Shown here piece by piece: positions 61,705 to 64,000 of a DNA stretch of 64,000 nucleotides. How positions within the stretch are numbered: the first letter of the stretch is position 1; the number at the start of each line of letters is the position of its first letter. The DNA is taken from assembly GCA_032622095.1 (NCBI GenBank), contig CP136065.1:206188151-206252150 (forward strand), given 5' to 3'. A model generated the notes under the pieces. It was not told where the DNA came from and did not search any database. It worked only from the letters and a program-made list of their open reading frames with translations. Source of the stretch: Siphonodentalium dalli (lineage: Eukaryota > Mollusca > Scaphopoda > Gadilida > Siphonodentaliidae). The position numbers were made by a program, and so were the translations under genes.

Positions 61705-61835
61705 GAAGATGCCACTTTTAAAGCGACTCGTAATCTTCGGCATTTAAAGAAGATGCCACTTTTAAAGCGACTCGTAATCTTCGGCATTTAAAGAAGATGC
61801 CACTTTTAAAGCGACTCGTAATCTTCGGCATTTAA
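61705..61835 (+). repeat. 44-bp tandem repeat, three units
   Basis: GATGCCACTTTTAAAGCGAC begins at 61708, 61752 and 61796. The units appear identical, so the amplification is recent or is being homogenised. Each unit contains TTAAAGCGACTCGTAATCTT. Confidence 0.95.
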
Positions 61836-62160
61836 TTCAGTCCGAGAAATTTATCTCGTTTGTCTCATTCCGGTCATAAAAATATAACTTGATAAGATTT
61901 CATGAAATACCTAAATACACAGTCTATGTGTCTCGAAATAACTCTGTACAATGATAGAATTGATTGTCTCAGAATAAAACAAGGGTCTCTTGCTTTTTGC
62001 GGCTTGGAGTATGAGATGAGATGGTGAAAATAAAGACTGTTTGTATCACTTTTGTGGGGAACATTGAAGACTGAAAAGCTCATAAATTTCAATGGCTTTG
62101 GTAAGTCTTTTATGAGTATATAGAGTCTGTAAATTAATATTCTGTATTTTATTTAGAGAA

Positions 62161-62306
62161 TATTACATATACTTGGTTCGTTTGATAATAGGCCCCGAGA
62201 TCAGCCTGAGGTAACATCATACCAGCCTGAAACCAAAGGCAGATATGAGGTTACTGAGGGCTGATATCAAGCTTATAATATTAAACCAACCAAGTACAAT
62301 GTAATA
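62161..62306. mobile_element. Small palindromic MITE with TATTACATATACTTGG ends
   Basis: The left end TATTACATATACTTGGTTCG pairs with the complement of the right end (CCAAGTACAATGTAATA). An inner inverted pair, ATCAGCCTGAGGTAAC and GTTACTGAGGGCTGAT, makes a nested hairpin. Followed at 62429-62487 by a 30-bp direct repeat around ATGTCGTAAAA.GATATTAC. Confidence 0.65.
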
Positions 62307-62924
62307 CCCTATTTTCTAATTAGGTCGCCTCTCAGTAACAGTTTAAGATTCACAACTCTTTCAAATGAGTGATGTCACAAAAATTTATATCTGCTCATTA
62401 TTTAGCAGTTAAGTAGAGTTATGACACTTGGTGATGTCGTAAAATGATATTACTCAGTTTGGTTATGTCGTAAAACGATATTACCGGATTGAGGGCAAAT
62501 TGAATAGATATTCAAATAGTTTGGTAACAGGCAGTTCTGGGCAAAAATGTCATATCTAATTAACAACAACCTGTATTGATTACTGATAAAACTGAAGCAT
62601 TACTTCATGTATGTCTAATTTGATGCACGAAGAACATGAGTCGCTTCAAAGGACATGATTGTTATATGTGATAACAAGGTAACTTTCACCAAATAAATCC
62701 AATTTGTTGAAAGAAAATATTAAATGAAATCATCACATGAAACATACAAGCAAAACATCTAGCAAAACATCTATAATCACCAAAAATAACCATTGAAAAA
62801 TGAGTTGAGTATCAATACAAATTAGATGATAGTCTACTTCCCAAAACTTGAGGTCGAGTGATGTCCAACAATGTCTAATAAAACTGAGCCTGTTCCCTGT
62901 GTGTTATCCTTTGATCCTCAACAC

Positions 62925-63388
62925 ATATGTGACCCGCCATATCAAATCCTGTCATAAGTCGGGATTTTTTTACCCTGTGCCAATGCATTCTCTTATATAT
63001 GCGAGTCGACCATAGGTCGCCTCGCATATATAAGAGAATGCATTGGCCTAACAATTTTTTACAATTTTAATAATTTTTTCTTGTATTCTTTAACAATTTT
63101 ATAATTTCACCCATACAGAGCCCCAGACAAACATGAGCAGACGACACTCTTCTATATGCTTCTATATATGTGTGGGCTCCCTGCAGGGTAATCGATGTTT
63201 TTTATTTTATGTCCTAAAAATTGTAAGAAACATTTATTTAAAAAACATGATAAAAAATTGTTAGGCCAATGCATTTTCTTATATATGCGAGGCGACCTAT
63301 GGTCGACTCGCATATATAAGAGAATGCATTGGCACAGGGTAAAAAATATCCCGACTTACGACTGGATTTGATATGGCGGGTCACATAT
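62925..63388. mobile_element. 464-bp MITE with ATATGTGACCCG ends and two 67-bp hairpins
   Basis: Second copy of the 52123-52588 family, in opposite orientation. Hairpins lie at 62980-63046 and 63266-63332. The termini read ATATGTGACCCGCCATATC and its complement. Confidence 0.9.
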
Positions 63389-63457
63389 TTGTTAAAATAT
63401 CGACTCAATAAATTGTGGCGACAACAAGTGCCAGCAAGATAAAATGAAACTTATTAA

Positions 63458-63720
63458 TTAACCCTTCCATGACTGGAGTTTCCTGAAATTTTGCAAAAAC
63501 CCTGTGCCAATGCATTCTCTAATATATGCAAGTCTCCCATAGGGAGACTTTCATATATAAGAGAATACATTGGACTAACAATATTTACCTTGACTTTGCA
63601 AGCCAGTGCATTCTCTTATATATGCAAATCTCCCAATGAGATACTCACATATATGAGAGAATGCACTGGCACAGGATCTTTAATGCAGCACCAGCACAGC
63701 TCCCGTCATGAAAAGGTTAA
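63458..63720. mobile_element. piggyBac-like MITE with two hairpin modules, copy C
   Basis: TTAA at 63458-63461 and 63717-63720, with ends TTAACCCTTCCATGACTGG and CCCGTCATGAAAAGGTTAA. The interior order is reversed relative to copies A and B: TTTCCTGAAATTTTGC is on the left and GCAGCACCAGCACAGC on the right. Confidence 0.85.
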
Positions 63721-63807
63721 AATACAAGGAAATCCTCCATATATCCCGACTAGTTATACTGTACATGTGTATGTCACCCCGTTACAAATATAAATGCATA
63801 TTTTGCA

Positions 63808-63903
63808 CATCATAGGTCCGGGAAATTTTATTTTTTATTTTATTATATTATTTTTAATAATATAATAAAATAAGAAGAAAGAAATTCCCGGACCCCTGTG
63901 ATA
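63808..63903. repeat. AT-rich hairpin capped by GGTCCGGG/CCCGGACC
   Basis: GGTCCGGGAAATT at 63815 pairs with AATTCCCGGACC ending 63894, and the arms between consist of A/T only. The flanks extend the pairing (ATCATAG and CTGTGAT). No second copy is seen. Confidence 0.75.
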
Positions 63904-64000
63904 TTTTGTTTTCTCAAAATAATTAAAGCCACATATAATGCCCAAACCTTTAAGAGTAAAGATGCTCTGTCCGATTTAACCCTAAACAGGTCAAAATTTT

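Overview
This window is AT-rich, intron-containing animal DNA. It looks like a marine invertebrate, possibly a lophotrochozoan such as a mollusc or annelid. That guess rests on the base composition, the density of small palindromic transposons, LINE fragments of invertebrate type and one spliced gene; the sequence alone does not fix the species. There is no operon structure, CRISPR array or rRNA.

Only one gene is convincing: a plus-strand gene with a 5257-nt coding exon (44002-49258), a 4.77-kb intron full of transposons, and a terminal coding exon (54029-54639). Splicing gives a 1955-residue, mostly disordered protein. It has an N-terminal internal duplication, a consensus RVxF-type PP1 docking motif, a PPxY motif, three 16-residue repeats and a compact, folded-looking C-terminal region. 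I do not recognise the family. A second candidate is a small, basic terminal exon present three times (1-91, 12582-12774, 17761-17953) inside a tandem segmental duplication.

Most of the rest is repeats. 1-22.2 kb holds the tandem duplication, interrupted by a 5.5-kb long-TIR element (2338-7808), a 2.9-kb dispersed element (8450-11332) and several MITEs. 27.26-36.98 kb is a 9.7-kb long-TIR element whose left arm carries a precise insertion of a second, 3.0-kb long-TIR element; the right arm preserves the empty site. 37-43.7 kb is nearly featureless apart from a LINE 3' remnant. 49.3-54.0 kb is the intron. 56.5-63.9 kb mirrors earlier families: the dispersed element at 57234-60047 is an inverted copy of 8450-11332.

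The most unusual signals are: (i) the nested foldback elements with a visible empty site; (ii) two giant long-TIR elements sharing TAG termini, TAT duplications and subterminal repeats of about 360 bp carrying paired ATGGC motifs; (iii) a nearly perfect 67-bp hairpin reused in at least three MITE families; (iv) the large unassigned PP1-motif protein with a possible intronic-polyadenylation isoform; (v) the word ACGCTCTTTAT recurring across otherwise different repeats.
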